This document shows positions 46,079 through 57,345 of a DNA stretch of 64,000 nucleotides, piece after piece. The notes beneath the pieces are model-generated. The model ran no database searches. It had not been told where the DNA came from and saw only the letters and a program-made list of their open reading frames with translations. The position numbers were made by a program, and so were the translations under genes. The first letter of the stretch is position 1. Every line of letters begins with the position of its first letter. Source of the DNA: Diphasiastrum complanatum (lineage: Eukaryota; Streptophyta; Lycopodiopsida; Lycopodiales; Lycopodiaceae); contig MU832192.1 of assembly GCA_029204225.1 (NCBI GenBank), positions 18,698 through 82,697 of the forward strand, read 5' to 3'.

Positions 46079-46355
46079 CTGTGCTACTCTGATAACATCT
46101 CACCTGTAGAATGCGTTTCATTTGATTTGATAGAGGCAAGACTATTGTTCTGGAATTATTTCACACTACACAACCCAACACAAGTAATACTGGTTACTTT
46201 CTAATGTCTGTTGACAACCAGAATAATGCCTGAGGCCACTTCATTCGAAACAAATCACAAATTGTACCAAATATATAACTTTCTAACGTTGTCCTCTGTG
46301 GGTTCGACATTATTTACTACAAAATCTATATTAACCTTGTTGTTATAGCACGACA
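46079..46355 (+). repeat. Truncated LTR of the 22014-28310 family
   Basis: Matches the last 260 bp of those LTRs: CTACTCTGATAACATCTCA, GACAACCAGAATAA, TAACTTTCTAACGTTGTCCT and a terminus GCACGACA. The 5' three quarters are missing. Its intact 3' end lies directly against the histone-like frame. Confidence 0.85.
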
Positions 46356-46356
46356 G

Positions 46357-47244
46357 GCTGTGAGAGAGGTTACGCAGTATATGACTACTCATTTGCTCTA
46401 TGCAATGAGGTGGAATATAACTGCTTTGGAGGCACTCCATACTGCATACGAGGACTTCTAGACTAAAATATTTGAGGATTCGATCTTGTGCTCGATACAT
46501 GCCAAGAGGGTGGCGTTGATGCCCAAGGACATGCTTCTTGTCATGAGGCTTTGGAACACCTATGACAACATTTTTAAGTCAGGCTTCACATAGAGGCAAG
46601 TTCCTCTTGAAAGAGGGCTTGTTCCACCCTGAAAAAAGAGAAAGCAAGCACAGCCCAAGCCGACAAAATCCAAGGCTAGGTCTCCCAGCTCTTCACCCTT
46701 GCCTCCTCCCATTAATAGAGATGTGGCAACTACCTCGACAATTCCATGGGTTGAGAGCCTTCCCGCTACCCCTGATCTTGAAATAGCAAGTTCTCCTTCT
46801 CAACATGCGGAGGATCTAAGTACAGTGGTGGACAACATTGTATCTGATGTCGATGCAACTGATACAGGGTTGCATATTAGACTCCCCAATGATCCAAAGG
46901 ACACATTCTTTGATTCTCAAAGATACATTGATTTTGATATGTATATAGCCAAAACAATAGGTGATCTCGAAGGAGAGTTTTTGTTTTATATACATGATAT
47001 TAATTTTAAAATGCATATCGAAGGCCAGCATTGTAAGGAGCTGAAGGAGAAAACCTCCCATATTTCAAATATAGTTGTTGAATGCGAGTGTGTATATTAT
47101 ATACATAAATACACATATACAGTCACCAAGGAGATTTTTGTTGTACCTCCATTTTTTGGGCATCTGTTGAATAAAGAGAGAAAAGCCAGAAGACTCTTCA
47201 GACACACAAGCAATGAGGCATCAATATTCATCATTCCATATTGA
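46357..47244 (+). pseudogene. Histone H3 / CenH3-like fold with a long C-terminal tail, decayed
   Basis: One frame runs from 46357 to 47244. Its first 70 codons match the H3 histone fold: VREVTQYM, RWNITALEALHTAYEDF, IFEDSILCSIHAKRVALMPK and DMLLVMRLW. The RW-x-x-x-AL-x-AL run and the extra residues before it resemble the longer loop 1 of CenH3 more than canonical H3. No N-terminal tail is present; the frame begins at the LTR end. After the fold it continues through TAG (46459, 46591) and TGA (46633) into a basic Lys-rich, then Ser/Pro-rich stretch, then a 150-residue segment (IRLPNDPKDTFFDSQRYIDF, EFLFYIHDINFKMHI, KYTYTVTKEIFVVPPFFG) I cannot place. No working protein is possible. Confidence 0.6.
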
Positions 47245-47516
47245 GCAAAGTAAGATAATTTCTTTTTGTAAGATTTGTTTGATTCTTGTCATTCATTGCT
47301 TGTCATTTGCTAGCAACAAACATTGGAGCGTTCATGTTATATCTTTAAAAGTGGATTCTACTGGAAGCTGCACACCTATGTGCATGACAATGAATTCGTT
47401 AAATGCCACCCACTCCATTGTTAACTCTATGTAAAACAGGATGGTGGAGCTATTGCCCAAGCTAGATGGGCTGATTGTAAATAGCAACATGGAGATTGTT
47501 GATGCAAAGGTAAAAG

Positions 47517-47659
47517 GATCTTTTCAAGTTTTTTATTTACATGATGGCATGGAGTTTAATATTATATTGAATTATAATTTTAACAATTTTTCACTGTAAT
47601 CTTTCAGTCTTTGTAAAAGAATCTTTTCAAGTTTTTTATTTACATGATGGCATGGAGTA
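47517..47659 (+). repeat. Duplicated ~39-bp segment
   Basis: Near-identical copies containing TCTTTTCAAGTTTTTTATTT and ACATGATGGCATGGAGT lie at 47520-47556 and 47623-47659. Both translate to FQVFYLHDGME, which resembles FLFYIHDINF in the tail of the histone-like frame. The block 47640-47815 after it can read HDGMEYKITKCC and later MKLPQTEVDSEV, so it may be part of the same decayed gene. Confidence 0.6.
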
Positions 47660-48273
47660 CAAAATCACAAAATGCTGCAAATCCTATTATCCTCTGCAAG
47701 GCCCTACAAGCATGGAGGTGTCGTGGATGAAGCTGCCCCAAACAGAGGTGGACAGTGAAGTTGCGATGCTTGAGGATCTCCCTCAAGCACTTATGATTGA
47801 AATGTAAATATAAAAATACAAGTACAAATGTATGGAAAGATATCATCACATGATGATGCATAGAATAGATAGGCAAACATAAAGTGGGCTATTATTGAAA
47901 GCCACAAATATTTTATTTCAATTTTCAAAACAATGTACATTTTCCACAAACTGAATACTATTTGTTCGACAAAAATCTTGATGCCATTTGAGACAGTTTT
48001 GTATTGATTTTTTTGAAAGGTACATTGTTGCACGTCTACCATCCCAATGTTTATGCGGTTTTGACAATTTCTACGCTTCTATTTAAATCCTTGCACTGTA
48101 TGCGATTTTCTTGTCTTGGTCTTACCTGTACATCAAAGAAACTTGTTAAACGATATCAACATTGAGATTATTTTAAAAGCAATTGCAAAATATTGAAAAC
48201 ATTGAAACAATTTTAAATAAAATCATTGAAAGTTATCTCAAATGTGTATTAAAGAAAACAAACATACACTTAC

Positions 48274-49860
48274 CAATCTCTCATTGACACGAAAACAAAA
48301 GTGTTCAGGAATATCATATTGCAGCAAGGTAAGCTCTGATCGAATGTGATCGAGTGTCCAATCTTCCTCCACCTCAATTGTTGTAAGAGTAGAATCATTT
48401 TGCTTCACTTGAATCTTGATAGAGTCACTGTAAAATCTTGATTCAATGCTTTCCATTCATTGCCAACTTTGGACCATCTTCTATAATAAAATGTTAAAGA
48501 AAGCATTTGTTCTTCTATAAGATATCTAAATTTCAGTGACGATCTATTAACTATGCACTCGATATTGCCATTACTCTTTTTATCTCGTTGACCATCTAGG
48601 AGGCTTGATAACATATCGTCTGTTAAATCACTACAAATAAACATTGTCACTGTTCTATGAATATTACATGCAACAAAAAAATCTACAAACATTGCAAAAG
48701 GCAGAAAAACGAGTGCAATCTATTGTTTTTTGAACTTGTGCTACATTTCATACAATTTTGAATGTCCATAAATAATCTTGATTGAAAGCTCTCTGTTATG
48801 GTAGAATCCGAAGGAATCCATTATTCACTTGAAAAAGAGGGTAATGATATCACCTCTAATCTACCACCCGGAACTGGATGGTGTGTAAGATGAATCATAG
48901 AAAAAAATACAAGAATCCAAAAGTGATCTCATGGAGCAGTTCTTGTATTGCAGAAGACCAATATCAGAATGAATAATGTCCATGATTTCGACAAGGGATT
49001 GTATAGGTTGCCATTTGATTATGCTTGATGGAAACGAATCTACAAAAACCCATAAACTACATATCATTTAAATACTCATATACACGTCTAAACGATTGAT
49101 AAAAAGTTCAAAGGAAAAAAATTCTCCAAACCTTACAATTGCATTTGAGTCTGTCATTTGAACTTACGCCTTCCACTCTAATTTCCTTATGCATGTAGAC
49201 ATGTTGAACTAAGACCTCTGACATGGATCGACCACCAGGTGAAACTTTGAAGTCTAAAATTCTACCTTTCCAAAAGCTCCTATAATCCATATTTGATTTT
49301 CTCTTTTTACCAAAAACACCTCTTGCTGAGGGATGCATGAAAACCCACCAGAATTTTCTGTAGATACATGGTATCCATGAGCCATCAGAGTCTTTTTCAT
49401 TACAAACAAAAACTGAGACAATATTGCTTCGTGGTCTACGACTTCCAGAAGCCGTTGCAAAGCTAAAAGAAGATGAACAATAGAGTTTAAAACTAAAAGT
49501 AGAGGAATCAGTATGAAAATAAAAAACCAAATTTGTAATAAATGTTGGCGGTCTTTCGTAAATCATATATGTTACTCTAACTATGGTTAGATCAAAATAT
49601 ACTTACTTTAACCACAAGTGTTAAGTCCTAGGCACTCAGGAAACTCACGGGCAGCAATTACGGTCCAATCACAAGTTAGGACCCTGCCCGGTGGGAGTTT
49701 TGAATTGTAAAAAAATATGACTGAAAGGTTCCAAAAAAAATTCGATTGGCAAACAAAGTTACGATCTTTCACAGGTGTAAATATATAACTGGGCCAAGTG
49801 TACATCGAATAGTTGAAAAGTCAAAAATAGCATCTTGACAAAAGGCCCTTTTGGTGCTCG
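48274..49860 (-). pseudogene. Unrecognised multi-exon gene, probably decayed
   Basis: On the minus strand 49805-49608 reads YIFTPVKDRNFVCQSNFF, then KLPPGRVLTCDWTVIAAREF. 49490-49141 reads FATASGSRRPRSNIVSVF, then CNEKDSDGSWIPCIYRKFWW, and is bounded by acceptor-like TTCTTTTAG and donor-like AAG|GTTTGG. 48640-48280 ends in a segment (TTIEVEEDWTLDHIRSELTL, DIPEHFCFRVNERL) that looks like a ubiquitin-like or PB1-like fold and stops at a clean donor GTAAGTG. Two of these blocks recur on the plus strand at 52635-53130. I do not recognise the family. Stops and frame changes make it likely broken. Confidence 0.45.
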
Positions 49861-50103
49861 AAACTCCTCTAATGGTAGTCCGAAGGTCAATGTTGCGGTA
49901 TGCCTCGAATGAGTATAGGTCTTTGAAGAAAACCGATTACTTCAGGACCTCAAGCTTGCATCCCATAAATGTCGTAAAGTGTAAATGAAAGTACTAAATG
50001 GGGCAACAACTTTCCAAGTATTCAAGACTCATTAGCTATGATTGAAAAGTAGTTAAATTGGATAAAGTGTCATAGCAAAGCTATGACAAATCCATCTCGT
50101 CTT

Positions 50104-50463
50104 TTATAGCTTTCGCCATTCCTTTAAATAATTTGCCTCCTCATAGCTTGCCAGCTCTTGACACTTCATAATGTCACTCATGAGAGCATAATTTACATGG
50201 TAACGATTGGGATCTCTCTTATCTCTCATAGATCTTCTCACATCACCTTGCGAGCTCAATCTTGTTAGATTCATCCTCACATCTTTCATGATGTAAGTCG
50301 GGTGATACACCTCTTGGTGAGTAAGTATCCCAAGGTTCAGATATTGTCTCTTGCTTCCCACAGGTTTTTCCTTTGCAGCTCCAATCGGCAAATACCTCCC
50401 CCTAGGCTTGTAAATGGGTGGAGTTCGATCATGCTCTTCTTCGTGGACTTGATCCTCATGCAT
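50104..50463 (-). pseudogene. Ty1/copia integrase-RT linker fragment
   Basis: The minus-strand frame ends RLSSQGDVRRSMRDKRDPNR, then YHVNYALMSDIMK and ELASYEEAN. This is the copia linker between integrase and RT (compare RRSTREKTQLERYEANYAL in the 11.8-14 kb element). RT itself is missing below 50104. Confidence 0.7.
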
Positions 50464-50503
50464 GATTTCATGTGGAGCATCAACCTCATCTTAGCACTTT
50501 AAT

Positions 50504-50620
50504 GCGTGTGTCCTAAAGCTTTGAATTCCTTGAAATGAGCAAATGCATTAGATTTCTTCTTCAAGAAGTAGATCCATGTCCTCCTAGAGTAGTCATCAAT
50601 GAATGTCTTAAAGTAGTAGG
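50504..50620 (-). pseudogene. Ty1/copia integrase core sliver
   Basis: The minus strand reads YYFKTFIDDYSRRTWIYFLK, then KSNAFAHFKEFKAL, the start of the integrase core. It joins the 50104-50463 linker by an internal deletion of the rest of integrase. Confidence 0.75.
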
Positions 50621-50651
50621 TGTGAAAGATTTCAGATTAGTGATGATCCAA

Positions 50652-50942
50652 ATCTCCATGAATGAGCCTCCATCTCCATCTTGCCACAAGAAACCATCAA
50701 GCCATGGAAATCCATGAGTAAGTGAGTTCATCCATGATACTAAAGCAGCACCACATGACTATAAACCAAGCAAGTTTTACTAGTCCATCTTCAAGATCTA
50801 CTTGACACAAGTATGACCATGAATTCACAAAAAATTGACAATCTCCAAACATTGGCACTAAGTATCTCAACACTTGAGAACTTAGCCATGGATGAGTGAT
50901 ATAATGATCTTCCAATAGCTTCATTTCAGTCAATAATGTACC
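50652..50942. repeat. ~290-bp direct repeat, copy 1
   Basis: Begins CTCCATGAATGAGCCTCCAT and matches 51450-51735 at most positions through TAATGATCTTCCAATAGCTT. The two copies flank an LTR piece and a copia RNase H fragment. They may come from a copia RNase H region duplicated with the insertion. Confidence 0.85.
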
Positions 50943-50984
50943 CAACATTTAAATTTGAATCTACTCAAACTCGATTTCTTTTCG

Positions 50985-51136
50985 AAACTTTCAAAAAGTG
51001 TCTATTCAAATGAAATTTAGACTAATCAACTTTGAAAAGTCAAACTCTAAGTCTAATATAAAGTTGGTCTCAATTTGCCAAATATAAAAATGTAGCAAAT
51101 ATGATCGAACTAGGTGAATCTTTCACACTCCCTCTT
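50985..51136 (-). repeat. LTR fragment after a minus-strand copia
   Basis: On the minus strand it starts TGTGAAAGATTCACCTAG after the purine tract TTGAAGAGGGAG, about 45 bp past the RNase H end at 51180. It matches 5650-5815. Confidence 0.6.
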
Positions 51137-51179
51137 CAACTAGTTTTAGCATGGACTTTGATAACACTCAAGTGATGTC

Positions 51180-51330
51180 CTATGTATGCTTCATGAACAA
51201 GTCCTTTCCCAATGCATTGGTGAAGATATCAGCTACACATTCCCTTGAGGACACATGTTGAAGCTTCACCTCCTTTGCAATGACCTGCTCCCTCACAAAA
51301 TGAAATTGCACCTCAATATGACATGAAGAA
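51180..51330 (-). pseudogene. Ty1/copia RNase H C-terminus
   Basis: The minus strand reads HIEVQFHFVREQVIAKEVKL, then QHVSSRECVADIFTNALGK. It matches the last 50 residues of copia RNase H. The rest of the frame up to 51512 has no clear homology. Confidence 0.8.
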
Positions 51331-51449
51331 TCACATAGAATGTAAATGAAATGATTCCACCATGCTTCAGCCAAACAATAAATGTGATTGAACAACATTT
51401 GCTTGCATGTCTCCTCGTTTGTCCTTTCTTGCAATATATCCACCATGAA

Positions 51450-51735
51450 ACTCCATGAATGAGCCTCCATCTCCATCTTACCACAAGAAACCATCAAGCC
51501 TTGGAAATCCATGAGTAAGTGAGTTCATCCATGGTACTAAAGCAACACCACATGACTCCATAAACCAAGCAAGTTTTACTAGTCCATCTTCAAGATCTAC
51601 TTGACACAAGAAAAAGACCATGAATTCACCAAAAATTGACAAAGTCCAAACATTGGCACTAAGTATCTCAACACTTCAGAACTTAGCCATGGATGAGTGA
51701 TATAATGATCCTCCAATAGCTTCATTTCCATCAAC
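51450..51735. repeat. ~290-bp direct repeat, copy 2
   Basis: See copy 1 at 50652-50942. Differences are mainly single substitutions and short insertions. Confidence 0.85.
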
Positions 51736-51739
51736 AAAA

Positions 51740-52630
51740 TCAACCAAGAATGCTAGTACAAATCCAACATCAAAATGATGTCAGAAAGTGGTATGCAAAA
51801 GATAGGTCTAGCTCGAAAAGAAACGAATGAGAATGATTTGTGTGTCTAGAAAGAAAACCTTTTGTGCATGGTGGAATAAACTATCTTCATCTTTCCAATG
51901 CATGACTACACCTATCAATTTCAAACAAGACTATAGTGATAGAAATCACGTTTGAACTTATAGTAACTAACTTTGAAATCGTCAATACTACAATGATTAC
52001 GTAGCCAAACAATTAGCATTGAAGAATTTCAGACAAATAATTAGTCGTGAAGAAATACAGAAACACATACAGTCTGAGACAAAACTGAATGCAATAAATA
52101 ATAGTATTGATTCAAAATGAAACAGAAGTAAATGAGTACAATAAGTTGCGGATTGAAGCCGTGTACTCTATGCTATCTCTGAACAACTAAAAAATAAAAG
52201 TCTGAATTAATGTGCAATGCTGATGAGCAGTAGCTCAATAGCAATCTCTAAAACAACTCTAAGAAGTGAGCTAGAATGCTCAGGAGTGTTCAAGCTCGCA
52301 GGCTTGAGAGAGAGAGCTAACTATTCAAACGCTTTTGATGATTATATACAAACCAAGCTAGAATTTGTTATTTTTTCACAAGATGCCAATGCATTAGAGG
52401 AATTCCAAAATAAAAATGACCCTTTGTAAAGATACTTTTATTTTTTCTCTCTAATTTCAACCACCACCTGGCCCAATCAAAATGCACACAATTCAAATTA
52501 TAAATATATTATAGAAAACTTTGAAATTGTTGTCGGGCAACATGAATGTATCCCATTGATTGGCTCTTCCTATCCAATATGTGCTAATTTGTTCAACATC
52601 AATACCTCAGGTTAAATTTGTTTAACTATG
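51740..52630. other. Region without a recognisable gene
   Basis: Nothing with motifs or long repeats is seen. Confidence 0.45.
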
Positions 52631-52634
52631 TTGG

Positions 52635-53130
52635 TTAGGATAAAGAAATTTGTGTGATTCTTTACAATGAGAAAGATGAAGTTGATAAGTGGATTCCGAC
52701 AAAATATACGAAGAATTCATGGGTGTTGCTGCATCCATCATCAAAGAGCAATTTTTGACAAAAGAAAAGAATAAAAATGACATACAAACATTATTGCAAA
52801 GCAAGGAATTTGGAGTTCAAGACACATTAGAGGTAGTTTGAGCACCAAAAGGGCCTTTTGTCAAGATGTTTTTATTGACTATTCAACTATTCAATGTACA
52901 TGTGGCCCAATAAAATTTTTACACACCTGTGAAGGAACGTAATGTTGTTTGTCGGTCTGAAAAATTTTAGTGTTTTCTAGTAACATTTTTATACATTTTG
53001 AAACTCCCATTGGGTAGAGTTTGGAGTTATGATTTGACAATACTTGCTGCTCGCAAGACTCCTGACTATCCGACTCTTAAAACTTATGGTGGTAGTAATA
53101 TATTTCGAGCAAACCATAGTTAAACAAACT
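52635..53130 (+). pseudogene. Second copy of the unrecognised gene family, plus strand
   Basis: The plus strand reads ICVILYNEKDEVDKWIPTKY, then TKNSWVLLHPSS, matching VSVFVCNEKDSDGSWIPCIY and WWVFMHPSA at 49300-49420. From 52835 a nucleotide match to the complement of 49610-49860 begins at GAGCACCAAAAGGGCCTTTT and continues into YTPVKERNVVCRS, KLPLGRV and AARKTPDYPTLKTYGG. The two blocks are in opposite order here compared with the minus-strand copy. Stops interrupt both. The family and function are unknown. Confidence 0.5.
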
Positions 53131-53699
53131 TACATGTTTTAAAGAGGGCCAACCTGCAAGAAGCTGCAAAACATCATCTACAACATCAGTCATTAAACTA
53201 AGGATGAGTAGATTAACAATAGTTTTCCTAGAGATTATTAATATTTTTATAGAATCATGTGCAAGACATGATCATTCCAATGGATTTTATGCGACGAGTA
53301 GATCGTTTTTTCTTTTTACCTCATCCTCATGCGAGTTCAAATAAGAAAGTTATGGCTATTCGAAGATTTTGATGATGCGGCATATCGCCATGATGCGAAA
53401 AAAGACAAATTTTATTTACCAGAATGCAGATCCTTGCGTGCTGGAGATATTCCACATCATCAAATGCCACATCATCAAATGCTTATAATCTTGAACTATA
53501 AATCTTTGATCTACCATAATTTTCTTATCTGAACTCTGATAGAAATGAGGTCAAACTTTGCATAAAATATGATGGAATGTTCATATCTTGCTTATGATTC
53601 TATAAAAATTAAGAGCTTGTATTTTTTAATCACCAAATTCTAGCAGAAGAGCTCAAATCAGAATCGAACTCGAAACCTGCAGAATAGAACTGGAAATCA

Positions 53700-55315
53700 C
53701 CTGTGAGAAGATCTAACAGACAACGTAAGCCACCAGAAAGGTATGGTCACGATGTTTTTACTTTTGTGATTTCTCTGACGAACCTCAAACATTCGAAGAA
53801 GTTGTTGATGGACCAGATAAAGATCGCTGAATTCAAGCAATGGAGGACGAAATGTCCTCCATGTATAAGAACAATGTATGGACACTTGCACCTATTTCTA
53901 ATGGGAGAAAACCAATCAAATGCAAGTGGATCTACAAGATCAAAATAGGTCCTGATGGAGAAAACATCAGATACAAAGCAAGGTTAGTTGCTAAAGTATT
54001 TTCACAGAAGTATGGGATCAATTACACTGATACTTTCTCACCGGTAGTCAAACATACATCAATTCACTTCTTATTCGCGTATGCAGTGGCTCACGATCTG
54101 AAAATCCATATTGTGGATGAGATGATTGCTTTCTTGCACGCAGAATTGGAAGAAGACTTATTCATGGACCAACCACTTGGTCTTGTAAGCCAAGAATATC
54201 CAGAATACGGATGTCACATGAATAAAAGCATTTATGGTCTGAAACAAGCAGCCAGACAATGGTATAGAAAGAAGAACGAAGCACTATGTTCCTTAGGCTT
54301 CAAATCTCTATTAGTTGAATCAAATGTCTATATCAAACATGTCCAAAATGAAATAATAATTCTAGCTGTCTATGTTGATGACACACTTATCTTCTCAAGA
54401 AGAGATAAGTTAATTTCAGATGTCAAAAGAGACATTTCTAAAATATTTGAGATCGTTGACCTAGGAGAAGCTAAAATCTATCTATGCCTACAGATCGTGA
54501 GAGACTTTGAAGGTGGTAAGTTGTATCTTCACCAACAAAAGTACACTCAAAAGATCATTGAAAACTTCAACATGCTTGAATGCAAAGGTGTGTGTACTCC
54601 CATGATACTTGGAACAATACTGAGCAAGGCAGATTGTCCGCAGACTCTCAAGGAAGAGGAACAAATGGCCAAAACACCCTATCGTAGGTAGCTTGGATCA
54701 TTGTTATATCTAGCAGAAAACACCAGACCTGATATAGCATTTGCAGTATACAGGCTAAGCCAATATAATCAAAACCTAGGATCGTTGCATTGGAAGTTAA
54801 CAAAGAGAGTACTACAATATCTCCAAGAAACAAAAGACTATGGACTGTGTTATTCAAAGGAATCTGGATTTCACATCGAATCTTATAGTGACGCAAGATG
54901 GGCATTCATGAAGGATAATAGCAAAACTATTTTTGGAGGTTGTACTCCAATATCTGGCGCAGCCATACTTTGGATAAGCAAGAAGCAAACAACAGTAGCT
55001 CAATCTTCTTGTGAGGTCAAATATGTAGCAGCAACCAAGATGGCAAACGAGCTGATCTGGGTCAAACAGATGTTGGAAGGATTCGATGAATCTATTTTTG
55101 AATCTTATGTCTTGTTAATGGATAATACTTCAGCAATCTATCTTACAAAAGATACTATATTTTATTCGAAAACGAAGCATATTGCTATCAAGTATCATGT
55201 TATTCGGGACTTATTCGAGAAGAAAATACTGAAAACAGTCTTCATACCCATAGAGGAAATGACAGCTGATATCGTTACAAAGACACTCATTAAGGCTTTG
55301 TTTGAGAAGCAATGA
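53700..55315 (+). pseudogene. Ty1/copia RT-RNase H with one in-frame TAG
   Basis: 53703-53760 gives the linker RRSNRQRKPPERYGHD. From 53840 a single frame runs to 55315. RT: CKWIYKIKIGPDGENIRYKA, FLHAELEEDLFMDQPLGL, IYGLKQAARQWY and the catalytic VYVDDTLIFS. RNase H: SYSDARWAFMKDNSKTIFGG, AQSSCEVKYVAA, LMDNTSAIYL, SKTKHIAIKYHVIRDL and ADIVTKTLIKALFEKQ. The only interruption after 53840 is TAG at 54689-54691, where related elements read Gln (YRQLVGSLLYL), so CAG to TAG fits. A frame break separates it from the linker. RNase H shows AEY changed to VKY, losing a catalytic acid. Confidence 0.85.
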
Positions 55316-55345
55316 AGAAGATTGGGATTAACCCAACTCCCCACC

Positions 55346-55356
55346 TTGAGAGGGAG
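55346..55356 (+). promoter_or_regulatory. Polypurine tract of the 53.7-55.3 kb copia
   Basis: TTGAGAGGGAG about 30 bp after the pol stop. The LTR should begin next, although CTATAG does not give a canonical TG start. Confidence 0.6.
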
Positions 55357-55469
55357 CTATAGAACAACTGATCAAACAGATCTCGATTCTACTAACAAAG
55401 TGCGCAGTTTACTTGACAAAGGATGAGAAATGAATGCAAACTCGAAACATTTCTATTCGTGATCAACCT

Positions 55470-55830
55470 CAAAGGATTCACGAAATTTATCTTCCAGCCA
55501 ACTCAAAAGATTCGCGAAAGATTCACGAAACAGTTTGTTGTAAAAGCTTGTGGCTTTCTAGTTGAGACTTGAAAGATTCGCGAACAGAATTTTGTCATGA
55601 AATATTCTATTTCTAGTTCAAACCTCAGATGTCGCGAAATTGTCGTGAACAATTTGTGAAATCTTTTGGATTCTTCTTCAAGCTCACTTGTCACAAAACT
55701 GTCGTGAAAAGTTCGCAAAATATTCTCAATTTCTTCTTCAAGCTCAAAGTTGTCATACGTCATGAAACAATTTGCGAAAGACAAAAATGTCGCGAAGAGA
55801 CAAGTGTCGCTAACAATTCGCAAAGCACAA
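55470..55830 (+). repeat. Tandem ~62-bp repeats rich in TTCGCGAA-like palindromes
   Basis: Units with TTCTTCTTCAAGCTCA-like and TGTCGTGAA...TTCGCAAA segments start near 55610, 55672 and 55734, with a weaker one near 55555. TTCGCGAA occurs at 55511-55518 and 55577-55584. GTCGCGAA, TTCACGAA, GTCGTGAA and TTCGCAAA variants occur at least eight more times. The block follows a copia polypurine tract, so it may be an LTR enhancer region (inference). Confidence 0.7.
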
Positions 55831-56239
55831 AGCTGAAACAAAGAGATGGACTGTCATGAATAATTCTTGAACAAAATTTATTCGACCCTGGAAACAGAAC
55901 GTCTATTTGAATATCAACTGTCATAAATAGTTAGATATAACCAAGAATGAGACTTGATCTCGTAATCAAATCATGTTCTTGGAAGACCAATTAACTTACC
56001 TATAGTGAGACGGCAAAGAACTGAACACATTCGTGCGAAAGATAAAAGACTTGTTTATTTCTTTGCAAAATTCCGGTGCAAAAAATACGAGACAACTTTG
56101 TTACAATTGGTTCATCTGAAAAACTCAAACCAACACGATTCAATGACAATGATTCATCTACTAACAATTTTGTGTTTGAGCCATACCAGTCCACCCAAGC
56201 GAAAGGTCAGTATGTTGAATCTATTGATATCATAAACTA

Positions 56240-57345
56240 GAGCCATAGTTTGGCTATAATTGATTGTGTGAATGGAGATTATTGTGCTCAAAATCAGGCT
56301 GATTGTACCTGTACTCCCTTGGACGATAATGAACAACCTCCTAATCTAGACACATCTATCATTAATATCAATTTTATTGATATTCTTCCACACAATGATG
56401 AATTGTTAAACATTGCATGGATACCTACTGATGAATCAGAAGATTTATTTGTAGATGATAAAAATGTATTGCGAATTTAGAATTGCCCAGAAGACATTTC
56501 TGACATTCAGATCCTCAACTATATGGAGGCACTTCCACTCAAAACTTTCCCACAACATTCATCCAAGGTGGAACCAGTTGCCAAGGTTGCAGTCAAAAAA
56601 CCTGATACCAAACTATATCGTCTCAAATGACCTAATTATCCATGGGACCTATGTGAGGAGGAAACAATTTTTTAAATCGACGATGAAATCCTCGATGATG
56701 TGCCACCAATTCCTCATCCGCACACCTCACGTCCTCAAAAGCCACAACCTCGTGGCAATACCATGAAGGACAAAATAAAAAACCCCTTCTAATCTAACCT
56801 CCTGAATATTTACCACAACTCAAGAAGTTCCTGAAATTGCCTTAGCTCATACGCCAATCCCAGAACCTCCCAAATCTCCATCCAGACAGTTAAAGGGCAA
56901 ATCTCCCCTCGAATCACCCGCACCTAATGTTCTTGTGTATTTTAAGGATTATACGATCGAGGACGTGACTATCCAATTACCATAGCTCAACGCGAGCCGA
57001 ATGGTAATTCACCTTACGAAGGCCCTGCACGAACCATCACTATATCCTTGAGTGAGCCCAATGAGAATAATGAATGCATTGTTCATGTTGGGGCTCACCT
57101 CAATTGTGAGCAACACAGAAAGCTTGAGAAACTTCTGCCCAAATATCGACATGTCTTTGCTTGGTCCTATAAAGACATGAAAGGAGTCTCACCCCAAGCA
57201 GTTGTGCATCACATTCCCTTAAACTGAGCACAAGACCAACTGCTAGTCATCCCTATCGATGCAATCTGATCTACAAGGCCAAGATAAAAGAAGAATTACA
57301 ACACTTGTTAGATGTAGGGAAGGTTCTGCAAATTCTTCCTTAGAG
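56240..57345 (+). pseudogene. Ty3/gypsy pol remnant ending in the start of RT
   Basis: The frame 56250-56480 (IINFIDILPHNDELLNIAWI) and the following broken frames lead into NENNECIVHVGAHLNCEQHR, then KLEKLLPKYRHVFAWSYKDM and KGVSPQAVVHHIPL near 57050-57225. The last part is the conserved opening of a plant gypsy RT domain. A frameshift then gives SHPYRCNLIYKAKIKEELQH, then LLDVGK to about 57345, where homology stops. The active-site region is missing. Gypsy RT would copy element RNA; this piece is dead. Confidence 0.75.

Noticed and set aside
46357-46590. Functional histone gene
   Set aside because: The fold has an in-frame TAG, no N-terminal tail and starts at an LTR end.
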